Assembly: GCF_003201975.1 (NCBI RefSeq) | Contig: NZ_QJJQ01000021.1 | Coordinates: forward strand, 1 to 64,000 | Source: Pseudogracilibacillus auburnensis | Lineage (GTDB): Bacteria; Bacillota; Bacilli; Bacillales; Amphibacillaceae | Length of the DNA stretch: 64,000 nucleotides | Direction of reading: 5' to 3' | Shown: positions 47,335-57,711 of the stretch, piece by piece | How the letters are laid out: every line of letters begins with the position of its first letter | Position numbering within the stretch: the first letter of the stretch is position 1 | Notes under the pieces: model-generated | Seen by the model: the letters and a program-made list of their open reading frames with translations, nothing else | Database searches by the model: none | What the model was told of the DNA's origin: nothing | Translations under genes and position numbers: made by a program

Positions 47335-50300
47335 ATGAAAGGAATTTATCATTTTCTAAAAGAAAAGGAAGATATACAATCAGTTATTGATGGTATATCT
47401 ACTGGCTTAAATGAACAACTCGTAGCGGGTTTGTCCGGAACAGCTCGCAGCTTGTTTATTTCGACTATTGATCAAGCGCAACAGAAAAAGACATTAATCG
47501 TTACACATCAACTAATTCATGCACAGCAACTATATGATGACTTAATTGAATTTTCAAATAACCCTTCCATTTATTTATACCCTGTTAATGAACTGATTGC
47601 ATCGGAAATGGCAGTAGCTAGCCCTGGAATGCGTGGAGTACGGATTAATTCATTAACGAAATGGTTGAGTGGGAATTCAGGGATTTTGATTGCTCCAATC
47701 GCAGCTTTAAAGCGAATCCTTCCACCCCCAAATTATTGGAAAATGCATCAATTACCACTTATTGATGGTGAAAGTATTCATATTGAAAGCTATATCACTT
47801 CTTTAATTGATATGGGATATGAACGGGTAGAGATGGTTACTGCGCCCTCAGAATTTAGTGTACGTGGTGGCATCATCGATATTTACCCTGTCACTGAAAA
47901 ACATCCCGTTCGTGTAGAGTTGTTCGATGATGAAATAGACTCCATTCGTTACTTTGATGCTGATACACAACGATCTTTAGAGAAGGTTACAGAAATAGTC
48001 ATTGGGCCAGCGAAGGAATTGCTGTTAAAAAAAGAAGATATGATTCGTGGTGCAGAAAAGTTAGAGCAATCGCTAGGCTTAACACTTAAGAAAATGAAAT
48101 CATCGGATGAAAAAGAAAAGTTGATGAATCGCATCGAGCATGATATTGAACGATTACGTCGAGCTGAACCGTTTCAAGAAATGTATAAGTACAGTGAATT
48201 TTTCTATGAAAATCCTAGTAGTTTATTAGACTATTTACCGAAAAACGGATTGATTATCTTTGATGAAATGAGCCGAATCCAAGAATCTGCACAAACGTTA
48301 GATATCGAAGAAGCGGAACTTTATAAAACATTACTTCATCAACAAGAAATTGTGCCTAACTCAACGTTTTCTTTTGATTGGATTACTTTAAGAGAAAAAA
48401 TGGCTATACAAAAATTATATATGTCTGTTTTTTTACGGCATATTCCTAACACCCAACCTGAAAATATTGTGAATTTAGCCTCACGGACAATGCAAGAATT
48501 TCATGGACAGATGCCATTGTTTAAAAATGAACTGGGTCGTTGGGAAAAAACGGGATTTTCCGTCATTATTTTAGCAGTAAATGAAAATCGTGCAGAGAAA
48601 GTGCAATCGATTTTGCATGATTACGGAATGGAAATACCCATTAAAGACTCTATTCAATTACCTCTAAATAATCCGATTATTACAGTAGGAAATATTAGTG
48701 GTGGAATGGAGCTACCGATGCATAAACTTGCCATCGTTACCGAAAATGAATTATTTAAGAAGAAACAGGCAAGGGTGAGAAAAAGTCAGAACATCTCAAA
48801 TGCAGAACGGATTAAAAACTATCAAGAATTAAAAATAGGTGATTATGTCGTTCATCGGAATCACGGGATTGGAAAATATATTGGGATTGAAACATTACAG
48901 GTAAATAAATTGCATAAAGATTATTTGTTGATCCAATATTCCGGAGATGATAAATTATACGTTCCCATCGATCAAATCGATTTAGTGCAAAAGTATGTCG
49001 GTTCTGAAGGAAAAGAACCCCGTCTATATAAACTAGGGGGAACAGAATGGGCGAAAGTGAAACGGAAGGTTCAATCATCTGTTGAAGATATTGCCGATGA
49101 ATTAATTAAGCTATATGCAGAAAGACAAGCACAAAAAGGGTATGCATTTGAAAAAGATACAGAATTACAACAAGAATTTGAACATGCTTTTGCTTACCAA
49201 GAAACGGAAGATCAACTAAAGAGTGTAGAAGAAATTAAACATGACATGGAAGCATCTAGACCGATGGATCGTTTATTATGTGGGGATGTTGGTTACGGAA
49301 AAACAGAAGTAGCCATTCGAGCTATTTTTAAAGCTGTCATTGAAGGGAAACAAGCAGCTATATTGGTACCAACAACTATTTTAGCACAACAACATTATCA
49401 AACGATGCAGGAGAGATTCCAAGACTATCCGATCAATATCGGTCTTTTAAGTCGTTTTCGAACGAGAAAACAACAAAATGAAACAATCGCTGGACTAAAG
49501 AATGGAACAGTCGATGTCGTAATTGGAACCCATCGATTATTAACAAATGACGTTGTTTATAAGGATTTGGGACTATTAGTCGTAGATGAAGAGCAGCGTT
49601 TCGGAGTGAAACATAAAGAGAAAATTAAACAAATAAAGACAAATGTGGATGTTTTAACGCTAACTGCAACCCCAATTCCGCGTACCCTTCATATGTCGAT
49701 GCTTGGAATTAGAGATTTGTCTGTTATTGAAACCCCGCCTGAAAATCGCTTTCCTGTTCAAACGTATGTGATTGAACATAATCCAGCATTTATTCGGGAA
49801 GCAATTGAACGAGAAATAGCACGTGGTGGTCAAGTCTTTCTTCTATACAACCGTATTGACAATATTGAAAAAGTAGCACAAGAAATTGACCAACTAGTAG
49901 AAGCGGCTAGAGTGACTTTTGCTCATGGTAGAATGAATGAAACAGAACTGGAAAATGTCATGTTTCGATTTTTAGAAGGAGAAAGTGATGTTTTAGTGAG
50001 TACAACAATTATCGAAACAGGTGTAGACATTCCGAATGTAAATACGTTAATTGTTTATGATGCTGATCGCATGGGATTAAGTCAGTTGTACCAGTTACGT
50101 GGTAGAGTCGGCAGATCGAACAGAATTGCTTACGCGTATTTTACGTATCGTAAAGATAAGGTGCTAACAGAAGTTGCCGAAAAACGATTGCAAGCGATAA
50201 AAGAGTTTACGGAACTCGGTTCTGGCTTTAAAATTGCGATGCGTGACTTATCGATTCGTGGTGCTGGAAATTTACTTGGTGCCCAGCAGCACGGCTTTAT

Positions 50301-50880
50301 CGATTCTGTCGGTTTTGATTTGTATTCACAAATGTTAAAAGAAGCAATCGACTCACGAAAAACCGGGAAACCTATGGAAGCTGTACAACCGTTTAATCCA
50401 GAATTAACGTTATTGGTAGACGCTTATATTCCTGAGACATATATCGAAGACGAAAAGCAAAAGATTGATATGTATAAACGTTTCCAAAGTTTCCAATCAA
50501 CAAAAGAAATGGATGATTTAAAAGAAGAATTGATTGATCGATTTGGAGATTATCCGAAAGAAGTAGAAGAGTTATTTTTAGCTTCATATTTAAAAATGGT
50601 GGCAAAAGTTGAGCGTGTAGAAGCAATTACCGAAAAAGGAAATCGAACGGAAATGATCGTAGAAGATTCACGGAGTCAGCAAGTCGACGGTTCTAAACTA
50701 TTTAAGTTAGCGAATGACTTTGGAAGAAACGTCCAATTAGGAACAGTTGGGAATAAGCTAAAAGTGATTTTTAAATGGAGAAATGAATCAAATACAGAAC
50801 GTTATACCTATGTAGGGAAGTTTATTGAAAAACTTAAAAATGTTGATCATGAAGATGTAGTAAAGACCTCTGCACAATGA
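47335..50880 (+). CDS. mfd: Transcription-repair coupling factor Mfd
   Basis: An 1181-residue DNA translocase that removes stalled RNA polymerase and recruits UvrA. It has the UvrB-like N-terminal modules, the RNA-polymerase-interacting domain ([17 protein letters not shown], about 500-516), Walker [17 protein letters not shown] (DEEQ box), [12 protein letters not shown], and the C-terminal regulatory domain. ATG after GGGGG. Length and order match B. subtilis. Confidence 0.97.
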   Translation: MKGIYHFLKEKEDIQSVIDGISTGLNEQLVAGLSGTARSLFISTIDQAQQKKTLIVTHQLIHAQQLYDDLIEFSNNPSIYLYPVNELIASEMAVASPGMRGVRINSLTKWLSGNSGILIAPIAALKRILPPPNYWKMHQLPLIDGESIHIESYITSLIDMGYERVEMVTAPSEFSVRGGIIDIYPVTEKHPVRVELFDDEIDSIRYFDADTQRSLEKVTEIVIGPAKELLLKKEDMIRGAEKLEQSLGLTLKKMKSSDEKEKLMNRIEHDIERLRRAEPFQEMYKYSEFFYENPSSLLDYLPKNGLIIFDEMSRIQESAQTLDIEEAELYKTLLHQQEIVPNSTFSFDWITLREKMAIQKLYMSVFLRHIPNTQPENIVNLASRTMQEFHGQMPLFKNELGRWEKTGFSVIILAVNENRAEKVQSILHDYGMEIPIKDSIQLPLNNPIITVGNISGGMELPMHKLAIVTENELFKKKQARVRKSQNISNAERIKNYQELKIGDYVVHRNHGIGKYIGIETLQVNKLHKDYLLIQYSGDDKLYVPIDQIDLVQKYVGSEGKEPRLYKLGGTEWAKVKRKVQSSVEDIADELIKLYAERQAQKGYAFEKDTELQQEFEHAFAYQETEDQLKSVEEIKHDMEASRPMDRLLCGDVGYGKTEVAIRAIFKAVIEGKQAAILVPTTILAQQHYQTMQERFQDYPINIGLLSRFRTRKQQNETIAGLKNGTVDVVIGTHRLLTNDVVYKDLGLLVVDEEQRFGVKHKEKIKQIKTNVDVLTLTATPIPRTLHMSMLGIRDLSVIETPPENRFPVQTYVIEHNPAFIREAIEREIARGGQVFLLYNRIDNIEKVAQEIDQLVEAARVTFAHGRMNETELENVMFRFLEGESDVLVSTTIIETGVDIPNVNTLIVYDADRMGLSQLYQLRGRVGRSNRIAYAYFTYRKDKVLTEVAEKRLQAIKEFTELGSGFKIAMRDLSIRGAGNLLGAQQHGFIDSVGFDLYSQMLKEAIDSRKTGKPMEAVQPFNPELTLLVDAYIPETYIEDEKQKIDMYKRFQSFQSTKEMDDLKEELIDRFGDYPKEVEELFLASYLKMVAKVERVEAITEKGNRTEMIVEDSRSQQVDGSKLFKLANDFGRNVQLGTVGNKLKVIFKWRNESNTERYTYVGKFIEKLKNVDHEDVVKTSAQ

Positions 50881-51251
50881 TTGAAGGAAACGGATTATCG
50901 GTTTAAGAAAAGAAAATAAAGAAGAATGGTATCCACCTAGCAAATGGAATATGGAAGACTCTTGGTCGGCTAGAAAGAGCAAGCTGAAGTGGGACTGCGA
51001 GTACTCGTCGCAATAAATAAACATTGTTCGTCGCAGAAAAAAGCGGGTATATTTCATTTACGAGGCTATGAAGAAAACCATTTCCAGATAGTTTCGGCTT
51101 ACCTTTCTTCATTTGGCAATAAAAACGGAGCAGCAAACATGCAAATGTTTAAAGGAAAATAAATATGGTTATCAAATGTATAGTTCTCCATAGTTGATTC
51201 ATACTAAAAACAACATTGGTGTAAATTTCACTTTATGAAAAGAAGTACTAT
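50881..51251. other. Spacer after mfd with repeat traces
   Basis: AGCAAATGGAATATGGAAGACTC (50937-50960 region) resembles the start of the remnant near 21410, and GGGACTGCGAGTACTCG with CGCAATAAATAAACATTG are GC-rich module traces. No gene. Confidence 0.45.
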
Positions 51252-51252
51252 T

Positions 51253-51406
51253 AGAGGATGTTCAAAAAGTTTGGTAAAAAGGACACTTTGTATTTCTATG
51301 TTGGCTTGCTTTTTAGCTACGTATTAAAATGCATACGCTCCGTTGTCGGAGCAAAGCTGTCTTGAACTGCGCAGGTCTTCTTCTATCCTCCTTTTTGAAC
51401 ATGTAC
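51253..51406 (+). repeat. MITE-like element copy E (short)
   Basis: It starts GAGGATGTTCAAAAAGTTTG and ends CCTTTTTGAACATG. Flanks are TACTATTA and TACTATCA, an 8-base direct repeat with one mismatch, supporting target-site duplication. It is only about 155 bases, lying before spoVT. Confidence 0.7.
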
Positions 51407-51479
51407 TATCAAGGACAAACTATTTCTTAGTGTGAAGGGAATCATCAAAAAAGTTTATACAGAATGTGAGGTTTGTTGT

Positions 51480-52016
51480 ATGAAAGCGACAGGAATTGTA
51501 CGACGTATTGATGACCTAGGGAGAGTAGTCATACCGAAAGAAATTAGACGTACGCTCCGTATTCGAGAAGGTGACCCGTTAGAAATATTTGTTGCAAGAG
51601 AAGGTGAAGTCATTTTAAAAAAATATTCACCTATAAATGAATTGGGACATTTTGCAACAGAATATGCAGATGCACTATTTGACTCACTTCATTTTCCTGT
51701 TTTTATTTGTGATCGTGATGAAATCATAGCTGTTAGTGGAGACTCGAAAAAAGATTACTTAAATAAAAGTATTGGCACACATATTGAGGACGCCATTGAA
51801 AACCGCTCAAATGTGTTAGAAACGGAAAAAACGACGATTGAACTAATTAGAGGAAAAGAAGATGAGATTGATTCATATGTCATTAGTGTGATTATCGCGA
51901 ATGGTGATCCAATTGGGTCGGTCATAGTATTGTCAAAAAACGGAGATGCTTTATCAAATGTAGAACAAAAAGTAGCCGAAACAGCATCTAACTTTTTAGG
52001 TAAACAAATGGAGTAA
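51480..52016 (+). CDS. spoVT: Stage V sporulation regulator SpoVT
   Basis: A 178-residue forespore regulator. The N-terminal AbrB-like swapped hairpin (MKATGIVRRIDDLGRVVIPK) is followed by a GAF domain (about 55-178) that may sense a ligand. It tunes sigma-G genes. The ATG at 51480 gives the B. subtilis length, with GAGG upstream; the frame opens 48 bases earlier. I could not find a good sigma-G promoter. Confidence 0.95.
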   Translation: MKATGIVRRIDDLGRVVIPKEIRRTLRIREGDPLEIFVAREGEVILKKYSPINELGHFATEYADALFDSLHFPVFICDRDEIIAVSGDSKKDYLNKSIGTHIEDAIENRSNVLETEKTTIELIRGKEDEIDSYVISVIIANGDPIGSVIVLSKNGDALSNVEQKVAETASNFLGKQME

Positions 52017-52028
52017 TAGGTGGATATA

Positions 52029-52060
52029 AAAAACAAGGCAGTCAACACGCCTTGTTTTTT
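52029..52060 (+). terminator. Terminator of spoVT
   Basis: AAAACAAGGC and GCCTTGTTTT form the stem with a ten-base loop, followed by Ts. Confidence 0.9.
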
Positions 52061-52371
52061 CTTTGTCTAGGCAATTCTAGTTCTACTTGTGAATAGAGTT
52101 TATTTGCCATATTATTCGCGTCTAGCTTCGAAGCACAATGTTTTCGGTGGGACGAGCATTTAGCACAGTCCCAGGACATGACGTTTTTGGCGACAAACTA
52201 AAGCAGTAGCAAATTCCAAGCTTCTTCCTACGATAAAGAAGACTTACCGATTGGCTTATCAGGATGTGTTAGTACAAAGTTTATTGCTGGTACTCGCAAA
52301 TGTAAACGTAGGTTGTGTTATAATAATAGGTACTTTATAGGCTTTTTGAAAAAATCAGGGTAGGCGTTACG
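52061..52371. other. Spacer with a GC-rich module remnant
   Basis: GGTGGGACGAGCATTTAGCA then CAGTCCCAGGACATGACGTT (52145-52188) match module pieces of copies A and D. The rest is AT-rich and gene-free. Confidence 0.45.
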
Positions 52372-53973
52372 ATGGAAATAAATAAGACGAAGAAAGTTGT
52401 ACAAGGGGCATTCTTATTAACGATTGCAGGTTTACTTAGTAAAATAGTTAGTGCAACTTATAGAATTCCTTTGCAAAACTTAACAGGTGATTTTGGATTT
52501 TATATATATCAACAAGTTTATCCGCTAATTGGTACAGTGATGATTTTGTCATTATATGGATTTCCTATCGCTATATCAAAACTTACGACAGAAATGAAAC
52601 AAAAAAACAACTTGCTGACAATTCGTCATTTTTATATCCCGTTATTTATCATACTATTGGTGATTAGTAGTATCTTTTTTATGATTATTTTTTTCCTATC
52701 CCCATTGATATCCACTTGGATTGGGGACGAAAATTTAACAAGCACATATCAATTGGCAGCTTTTCTTTTCCTCCTCATTCCATTTTTAGCTTTATTACGT
52801 GGTGTGTTTCAAGGGAATGAAGAAATGCACCAAACAGCTTATTCCCAAATCATTGAACAAGTTATTCGTGTTTCCATTATTATTACTGCTGCTTACTATA
52901 TTTTCATGGGAAAATTAGATATTTATATGATTGGCAAAGCTGGTGTTATGGCATCAATGCTTGGAATGGGTGTTGCGATAGTATTATGTATGATTTTCTT
53001 TATGCCAAAACATAAAAAAATGATTGTTGTTCCTTCCTTCCAAACAAACATTCCATGGAAATATTTTATATTCACTTGTATATCTTTCGGGATTGTTGGT
53101 TCATTAAACCATATGATTTTAATTATGATTCAGTTTGTAGATGTGTTTACATTAGTTCCAAATTTAATGGAATATGGATTATCCCCTATGGAAGCGATGG
53201 AAGCGAAAGGTATCTTTGATCGCGGACAACCATTTATTCAGTTTGGTGTTGTATTTGGCTCTTCTTTTGCACTTGCAATAATCCCAACTGTAGTTCGCGA
53301 AAATATTCGAGCAAACATGTCAACAATTCAATCTGTTCGGGAAGCTCTATTATTTAGTTTTTACATTGCTTTTGGGGCGACGCTTGGTTTAATTCTCCTT
53401 TTACCAGAGGCAAATAGATTATTGTTTACAAACAATGATGGAACAGGTAGTTTACAAATTCTAGTTATAGCTATTTTATTGTCGTCGATTACGATAACTA
53501 CATGTGCTATTTTGCAAAGTATCGGATACTTGAAACAGACTGCCATCTGGATAAGTGTTACTTTTCTTATAAAATGGCTTTTGAACGAGCTCTTTGTTCC
53601 TTTTTGGGGCATTTATGGTAGTGCGATAGCAACGGTCGGTAGTCTATTTGTTTTATGTATAGCAAGTATCTTACTATTACAACGAAAAGTACCAGCAATT
53701 TATTTTTTTCGTCATATTAGATGGCAGGCGCTTTTTGTTGCAAGTGGTGGCATGTTTTTATATATTATGGGTGTAAAAGGCTTATGTACATTTTATGGAG
53801 AATTATCACGTGTAAGCTTGCTATTTTATGTTTGTTTTGTCGTTTTTTCTGGGGCGCTTTTGTATATATGTTTATTATTACGTTATAACGTTTTTACGGA
53901 AAAACAATTAAGTACTTTACCATTTTCAAGGCTTTTTTTACGCTTACAAGCATTGTTTGTGAAAGGAAATTAA
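52372..53973 (+). CDS. yabM: SpoVB-like polysaccharide/lipid flippase (YabM)
   Basis: A 533-residue membrane protein with about 14 helices of the MurJ/Wzx/MATE superfamily. Early family residues are GAFLLTIAGLLSKIVSATYR and LLRGVFQGNEEMHQTAYSQI. B. subtilis YabM lies at the same place and is related to SpoVB, the lipid II flippase of sporulation; the substrate of YabM is not known. The ribosome binding site before the ATG is weak (GGGTAGG). mazG follows after 19 bases. Confidence 0.9.
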   Translation: MEINKTKKVVQGAFLLTIAGLLSKIVSATYRIPLQNLTGDFGFYIYQQVYPLIGTVMILSLYGFPIAISKLTTEMKQKNNLLTIRHFYIPLFIILLVISSIFFMIIFFLSPLISTWIGDENLTSTYQLAAFLFLLIPFLALLRGVFQGNEEMHQTAYSQIIEQVIRVSIIITAAYYIFMGKLDIYMIGKAGVMASMLGMGVAIVLCMIFFMPKHKKMIVVPSFQTNIPWKYFIFTCISFGIVGSLNHMILIMIQFVDVFTLVPNLMEYGLSPMEAMEAKGIFDRGQPFIQFGVVFGSSFALAIIPTVVRENIRANMSTIQSVREALLFSFYIAFGATLGLILLLPEANRLLFTNNDGTGSLQILVIAILLSSITITTCAILQSIGYLKQTAIWISVTFLIKWLLNELFVPFWGIYGSAIATVGSLFVLCIASILLLQRKVPAIYFFRHIRWQALFVASGGMFLYIMGVKGLCTFYGELSRVSLLFYVCFVVFSGALLYICLLLRYNVFTEKQLSTLPFSRLFLRLQALFVKGN

Positions 53974-53992
53974 TTATTTTTGGAGGAACATG

Positions 53993-55426
53993 ATGGCGAA
54001 CAAAATTGAAATCATCGGTTTAGGTGCAGGAGATATTGAGCAATTACCTCTAGGAGTCTACCGAAAGTTACAAAATGAAAAAAGGCTCGTATTTGTGCGA
54101 ACGATTGATCATCCAGTTGTTCAGACATTACATGAAGAAGGTATTGAATTTCATGGATTTGATTCGTACTATGAAACATACGATCATTTTGAAGAAGTGT
54201 ATGAAAAAATAGCCGAGACGTTAATCGAAGAAGCGGTGAAGGAGACAATTATATACGCGGTACCCGGTCATCCGATGTTAGCAGAAAAAACGGTTGAACT
54301 ATTAAGGAAACAGACTACAGTTGAAGTAGAGATCATAGGTGGCCATAGTTTTTTAGATGACTTATTTACGACATTAAACATTGATCCGATTGATGGTTTC
54401 CAACTTGTCGATGCAACATTCTTTCGTCGTGAGGAGTTAAACTATGCGAATCATCTCGTGTTTTGTCAAGTATATGATGCATTTATCGCCTCTGAGGTAA
54501 AGCTTACATTGCTTGAGGATTTACCACCTGACCATAAAGTGACCATTGTCGAAGCGGTAGGAACGCAAGGGGAAAAAGTGCGAACCGTTTGTTTAGAAGA
54601 TTTAGATCGTGTGATGAAAATGAGTAATTTAACAACCGTTTATGTGTCGCCAACCGTTAAAGAAGGTCTTACCCACCAATTTGCTACATTACGTTCGGTA
54701 ATGAAAGAACTTAGAGGCCCAAATGGCTGTCCATGGGATCAAAAACAAACCCATGAATCATTAAGGCAATATGCAGTGGAAGAAGTTTATGAATTAATTG
54801 ATGCGATCAATCAAGAAAATGACGAAGGAATCGTTGAAGAATTAGGAGATGTATTGTTGCAAGTGATGTTGCATAGTCAAATTGGAGAAGATAATGGCTA
54901 TTTTACGGTTGATGACGTTATTCGAGGCATTACAAATAAGATGATTCATCGACATCCCCATGTGTTTAGTGATGAGGAAACGAACAAAAGCTGGGAAGAA
55001 TTAAAGGCGGAAGAAAAGAACGGTCCACAAGATGAATTCATTTTAGACTCTGTCATAAAACATGCTCCGGCTTTACAAGTAGCTTACAAGCTACAGCAAA
55101 AAGTGAGTCGTGTGGGCTTTGACTGGGAAAAAGTCGATGATATGTGGGATAAATTTAAAGAAGAATCAGCAGAATTTCACGAAGCTGTAGAACAAAAAGA
55201 CGTAGGTGAAATGGAAAATGAATTAGGTGATATGTTATTTGTACTAGCAAATATTGCGAAGTTTCACAAAATAAATCCAGAACTTGCCCTTAAAAGAACG
55301 AACGAGAAATTTATTTCCCGTTTTAATGAAGTAGAAAGACAGGTGCGTCATGCTAATAAGCAATTTAAAGATATGACACTACCTGAACTCGATCTGTTTT
55401 GGGATGAAGCTAAAAGAAAGGAATGA
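53993..55426 (+). CDS. mazG: YabN: tetrapyrrole-methylase-like domain fused to MazG pyrophosphohydrolase
   Basis: A 477-residue two-domain protein. Residues 1-215 are a SAM-dependent tetrapyrrole-methylase fold (IEIIGLGAGDIEQLPLGVYR, YAVPGHPMLAEKT); residues about 220-477 hold two MazG-like segments (LRGPNGCPWDQKQTHESLRQ, EEVYELIDAINQEN and EELGDVLLQVMLHSQ). MazG removes abnormal nucleoside triphosphates. The second of two adjacent ATGs fits the GGAGG spacing. It overlaps no gene, and rqcP starts four bases after it. Confidence 0.94.
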   Translation: MANKIEIIGLGAGDIEQLPLGVYRKLQNEKRLVFVRTIDHPVVQTLHEEGIEFHGFDSYYETYDHFEEVYEKIAETLIEEAVKETIIYAVPGHPMLAEKTVELLRKQTTVEVEIIGGHSFLDDLFTTLNIDPIDGFQLVDATFFRREELNYANHLVFCQVYDAFIASEVKLTLLEDLPPDHKVTIVEAVGTQGEKVRTVCLEDLDRVMKMSNLTTVYVSPTVKEGLTHQFATLRSVMKELRGPNGCPWDQKQTHESLRQYAVEEVYELIDAINQENDEGIVEELGDVLLQVMLHSQIGEDNGYFTVDDVIRGITNKMIHRHPHVFSDEETNKSWEELKAEEKNGPQDEFILDSVIKHAPALQVAYKLQQKVSRVGFDWEKVDDMWDKFKEESAEFHEAVEQKDVGEMENELGDMLFVLANIAKFHKINPELALKRTNEKFISRFNEVERQVRHANKQFKDMTLPELDLFWDEAKRKE

Positions 55427-55430
55427 TCCT

Positions 55431-55697
55431 ATGCGTTTAGATAAATTTTTAAAAGTGTCAAGAATTATTAAGCGAAGGCCTCTTGCCAAGCAAGTTGCTG
55501 AGCAGAACCGAATCAAAGTAAATGATGTCGTTGCAAAGCCGTCTATTAATGTTGAAGTTGGTGATGAAATAACAATCACATTTGGACAAACGATACTTAC
55601 CGTTAAAGTATTGAACCTAAAAGACCATGTGAAGAAAGAGGAAGCAACATCTTTATACGAAGTTGTCAAAGAAGAAAAAATTAATCAAGACGAGTAG
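55431..55697 (+). CDS. rqcP: RqcP (YabO), S4-domain RNA-binding protein
   Basis: An 88-residue S4-domain protein, MRLDKFLKVSRIIKRRPLAK through VEVGDEITITFG. RqcP binds the 50S subunit with RqcH and keeps poly-alanine tailing of stalled nascent chains processive. The ATG at 55431 is used since homologues begin MRLDKFLK and AAGGAATG lies before it. It is translationally close to mazG. Confidence 0.95.
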   Translation: MRLDKFLKVSRIIKRRPLAKQVAEQNRIKVNDVVAKPSINVEVGDEITITFGQTILTVKVLNLKDHVKKEEATSLYEVVKEEKINQDE

Positions 55698-55701
55698 TTC
55701 T

Positions 55702-55726
55702 ATACTTGTCCCTTCCTTCATAGATT
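55702..55726 (+). promoter_or_regulatory. Sigma-E type promoter for yabP-yabQ
   Basis: ATA (55702-55704), 14 bases, and CATAGATT (55719-55726) resemble the sigma-E consensus ATA-n-CATACANT. yabP and yabQ are sigma-E genes in B. subtilis. A start near 55733 would give a leader of about 16 bases. Confidence 0.5.
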
Positions 55727-55740
55727 GAAAGTAAGGAAGG
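55711..55740 (+). promoter_or_regulatory. Hairpin that hides the yabP ribosome binding site on long transcripts
   Basis: CCTTCCTT (55711-55718) is the exact reverse complement of AAGGAAGG (55733-55740), which is the yabP ribosome binding site eight bases before its ATG. mRNA coming from mazG-rqcP would contain both arms; mRNA from the sigma-E-like promoter would start about 55733 and lack the left arm. Confidence 0.55.
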
Positions 55741-55748
55741 TGAAACGT

Positions 55749-56048
55749 ATGAATTATTATGAACGAGTTGAAAATGTAACTCCACAACGTGAACATAATG
55801 TACGAATTAATAATCGAAAAGAAATGGAAATAAACGGCGTAAAAGAAATTGATAGTTTTGATAATGAAGAGTTTTTATTAGAAACAAATATGGGGTATTT
55901 AATTGTTCGAGGGCAGAACTTACAACTTAAAAATTTAAATGTTGAAGAAGGCTTAGTGCAAATTAAGGGAAAAGTATATGAACTAACATATGTAGATGAA
56001 CACCAACAGGAGAAAGCTAAAGGGTTGTTTAGCAAGCTTTTTAGATGA
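55749..56048 (+). CDS. yabP: Sporulation protein YabP
   Basis: A 99-residue beta-rich protein of the YabP/YqfC family, with REHNVRINNRKEMEINGVKE and TNMGYLIVRGQNLQLKNLNV. B. subtilis YabP is a mother-cell sporulation protein. ATG at 55749 follows AAGGAAGG; the frame extends upstream into the hairpin. It ends in an ATGA overlap with yabQ. Confidence 0.94.
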   Translation: MNYYERVENVTPQREHNVRINNRKEMEINGVKEIDSFDNEEFLLETNMGYLIVRGQNLQLKNLNVEEGLVQIKGKVYELTYVDEHQQEKAKGLFSKLFR

Positions 56049-56644
56049 CGTTAAATACCCAGTTGTTAACGATGCTCTCCATGATGATTGGTGGTATTTA
56101 TTTAGGGTTTGCAACAGAAACATTTCGCAGGGCTGCAATGACCTGGAAAAGCAATCTTATTTTATCCTATGTTTTTGAAATATGCTTTTGGATCACACAA
56201 ACATGTATTTTATTTTTCGTCTTATACAATGTAAATGAAGGTGAATTACGTTTTTTTATATTTTTAGCATGTTTATTAGGCTTTAGTATTTACACCGTCT
56301 TATTTAAAGCGATGTATAAACGTCTGCTTGAATTTTTCATAAAAATCATGAAAACAACGATCAAATGGACGATTCAAACAATCAATGTTCTAATTATTCA
56401 CCCAATCAAATGGACAATCCAAATGATCATTACAATCCTTTTATATGTTGTACACGTTTGTCGTCACCTCCTTTTTTTCCTTTTTAAAATACTTTTTTAT
56501 CCAATAAAATTACTAATTAACGTAATGAAAATAATTCTTCCTGAAAAAGTTGTGAAAAACATTACCAGTATGGCAACGTTTTGTAGTACAATAATATATA
56601 AATTAAAAAAGTGGTTAAAGAAGGTATTTTTAAAAAGGAGGTAA
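56045..56644 (+). CDS. yabQ: Spore cortex membrane protein YabQ
   Basis: A 199-residue mother-cell membrane protein needed for cortex formation. It has about four N-terminal helices (5-25, 36-57, 68-86, and a further amphipathic/hydrophobic stretch about 105-160) and a basic C-terminus. The ATG overlaps the yabP stop (ATGA), so the two are coupled. The repeated IKWTIQ motif (residues about 107, 123) is unusual. Confidence 0.9.
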   Translation: MTLNTQLLTMLSMMIGGIYLGFATETFRRAAMTWKSNLILSYVFEICFWITQTCILFFVLYNVNEGELRFFIFLACLLGFSIYTVLFKAMYKRLLEFFIKIMKTTIKWTIQTINVLIIHPIKWTIQMIITILLYVVHVCRHLLFFLFKILFYPIKLLINVMKIILPEKVVKNITSMATFCSTIIYKLKKWLKKVFLKRR

Positions 56645-56650
56645 CGATCC

Positions 56651-57034
56651 TTGAAAAGACCAAATAGAACGGTAGCAAAAATTAAGTCTGATTATATGAA
56701 TCAATATAATGCGCAAATGGAAAGAAAACGACGCCGAAAAAAAAGACTTATACAGCGATTAATTTTCGCTAGTATGGTAATAGTAATAACCTTTGGTGTG
56801 ATGGCAACATATCATATAAAACAACGATCATTATACTCTGAAAAACAAAAGGAATTTGATGAATTAACGGAACAACTGACAGTACTGGAAAAAGAGGAAA
56901 AAGAGCTGTTAGAGGAAATCGATTTATTAAATGATGATGAGTATATTTTAGATATTGCACGAACAAATTACTTTTTGTCAAAAAAAGGGGAGTTAATCTT
57001 TCAATTAGAGGATGAAAAGGAGCGCTCTTATTGA
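56651..57034 (+). CDS. divIC: Cell division protein DivIC
   Basis: A 127-residue bitopic protein with a basic cytoplasmic N-terminus, a membrane helix LIFASMVIVITFGVMATYHI (about 37-56) and an extracytoplasmic coiled coil (about 65-100). DivIC complexes with FtsL and DivIB at the septum. The start is TTG, with AAGGAGG eight bases upstream. Its stop codon lies inside the -35 of the yabR promoter. Confidence 0.94.
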   Translation: MKRPNRTVAKIKSDYMNQYNAQMERKRRRKKRLIQRLIFASMVIVITFGVMATYHIKQRSLYSEKQKEFDELTEQLTVLEKEEKELLEEIDLLNDDEYILDIARTNYFLSKKGELIFQLEDEKERSY

Positions 57035-57059
57035 CATATATTAGTATAGTTCGTATACT
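57031..57059 (+). promoter_or_regulatory. Sigma-A promoter for yabR
   Basis: TTGACA (57031-57036) and TATACT (57054-57059) are 17 bases apart. The -35 overlaps the last codons of divIC. Confidence 0.75.
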
Positions 57060-57110
57060 TATGAAGTAGGAGTATACTTTATAAAAAATTCAAGGAGGAG
57101 CATTTTTTTT

Positions 57111-57494
57111 ATGTCAATTGAAGTAGGCAGCAAATTGCAAGGAAAGGTTACTGGAATCACAAATTTTGGTGCTTTTGTGGAGCTAGAGAAAGGTACGACA
57201 GGACTTGTTCACATTAGTGAAGTCGCTGATAATTATGTAAAAGATATTAATGAACATTTAACTGTAGGCGAAGAAATTAAAGTAAAAGTAATTAATGTTG
57301 AAAAAGATGGTAAAATTGGGTTATCGATTAAAAAAGCGAAGGATAGACCAATGCGCCAAAGAAATACCCGTGAAAGAACGGAAAATTTCGAATCCAAAAT
57401 AAACCGATTTTTAAAAGATTCTGAAGACCGTTTAGCCTCTTTAAAGAAGCACACGGAATCCAGACGTGGAGGTCGAGGTGCAAAAAGAGGATAG
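57111..57494 (+). CDS. yabR: S1 RNA-binding domain protein YabR
   Basis: A 127-residue protein: an S1 domain (about 1-72, GSKLQGKVTGITNFGAFVEL) and a basic tail rich in Arg and Lys (TESRRGGRGAKRG). It resembles polynucleotide phosphorylase S1 domains and probably binds RNA or ribosomes; no defined function. AAGGAGGAG precedes the ATG. It has its own promoter and terminator. Confidence 0.93.
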   Translation: MSIEVGSKLQGKVTGITNFGAFVELEKGTTGLVHISEVADNYVKDINEHLTVGEEIKVKVINVEKDGKIGLSIKKAKDRPMRQRNTRERTENFESKINRFLKDSEDRLASLKKHTESRRGGRGAKRG

Positions 57495-57544
57495 CAATTG
57501 CTGTTCTAACATGAATGCTCTAAATAATATATAATAAATCAAAC

Positions 57545-57577
57545 AAACAGATACTATTTTGATAGTATCTGTTTTTT
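57545..57577 (+). terminator. Terminator of yabR
   Basis: AACAGATACTA (57546-57556) and TAGTATCTGTT (57563-57573) form an 11-bp perfect stem, then Ts. Confidence 0.9.
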
Positions 57578-57674
57578 AATGTGAAAAATCTAATAGAGAT
57601 GAAACGGAAAAAGGTTCACTGGAAGCTAACATTTCTTGTATATCGTGTATTGCAATAAAAGGTGAATAAACAAA

Positions 57675-57709
57675 AACAGGTGGAGACATGTTTCTCCACC
57701 TGTTTTTTT
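57675..57709 (-). terminator. Terminator of the tRNA-Met gene (minus), also usable on plus
   Basis: ACAGGTGGAGA (57676-57686) and TCTCCACCTGT (57693-57703) form an 11-bp stem. On the minus strand a TTTTG tail follows directly downstream of the tRNA; on the plus strand a T7 follows. Confidence 0.75.
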
Positions 57710-57711
57710 GA

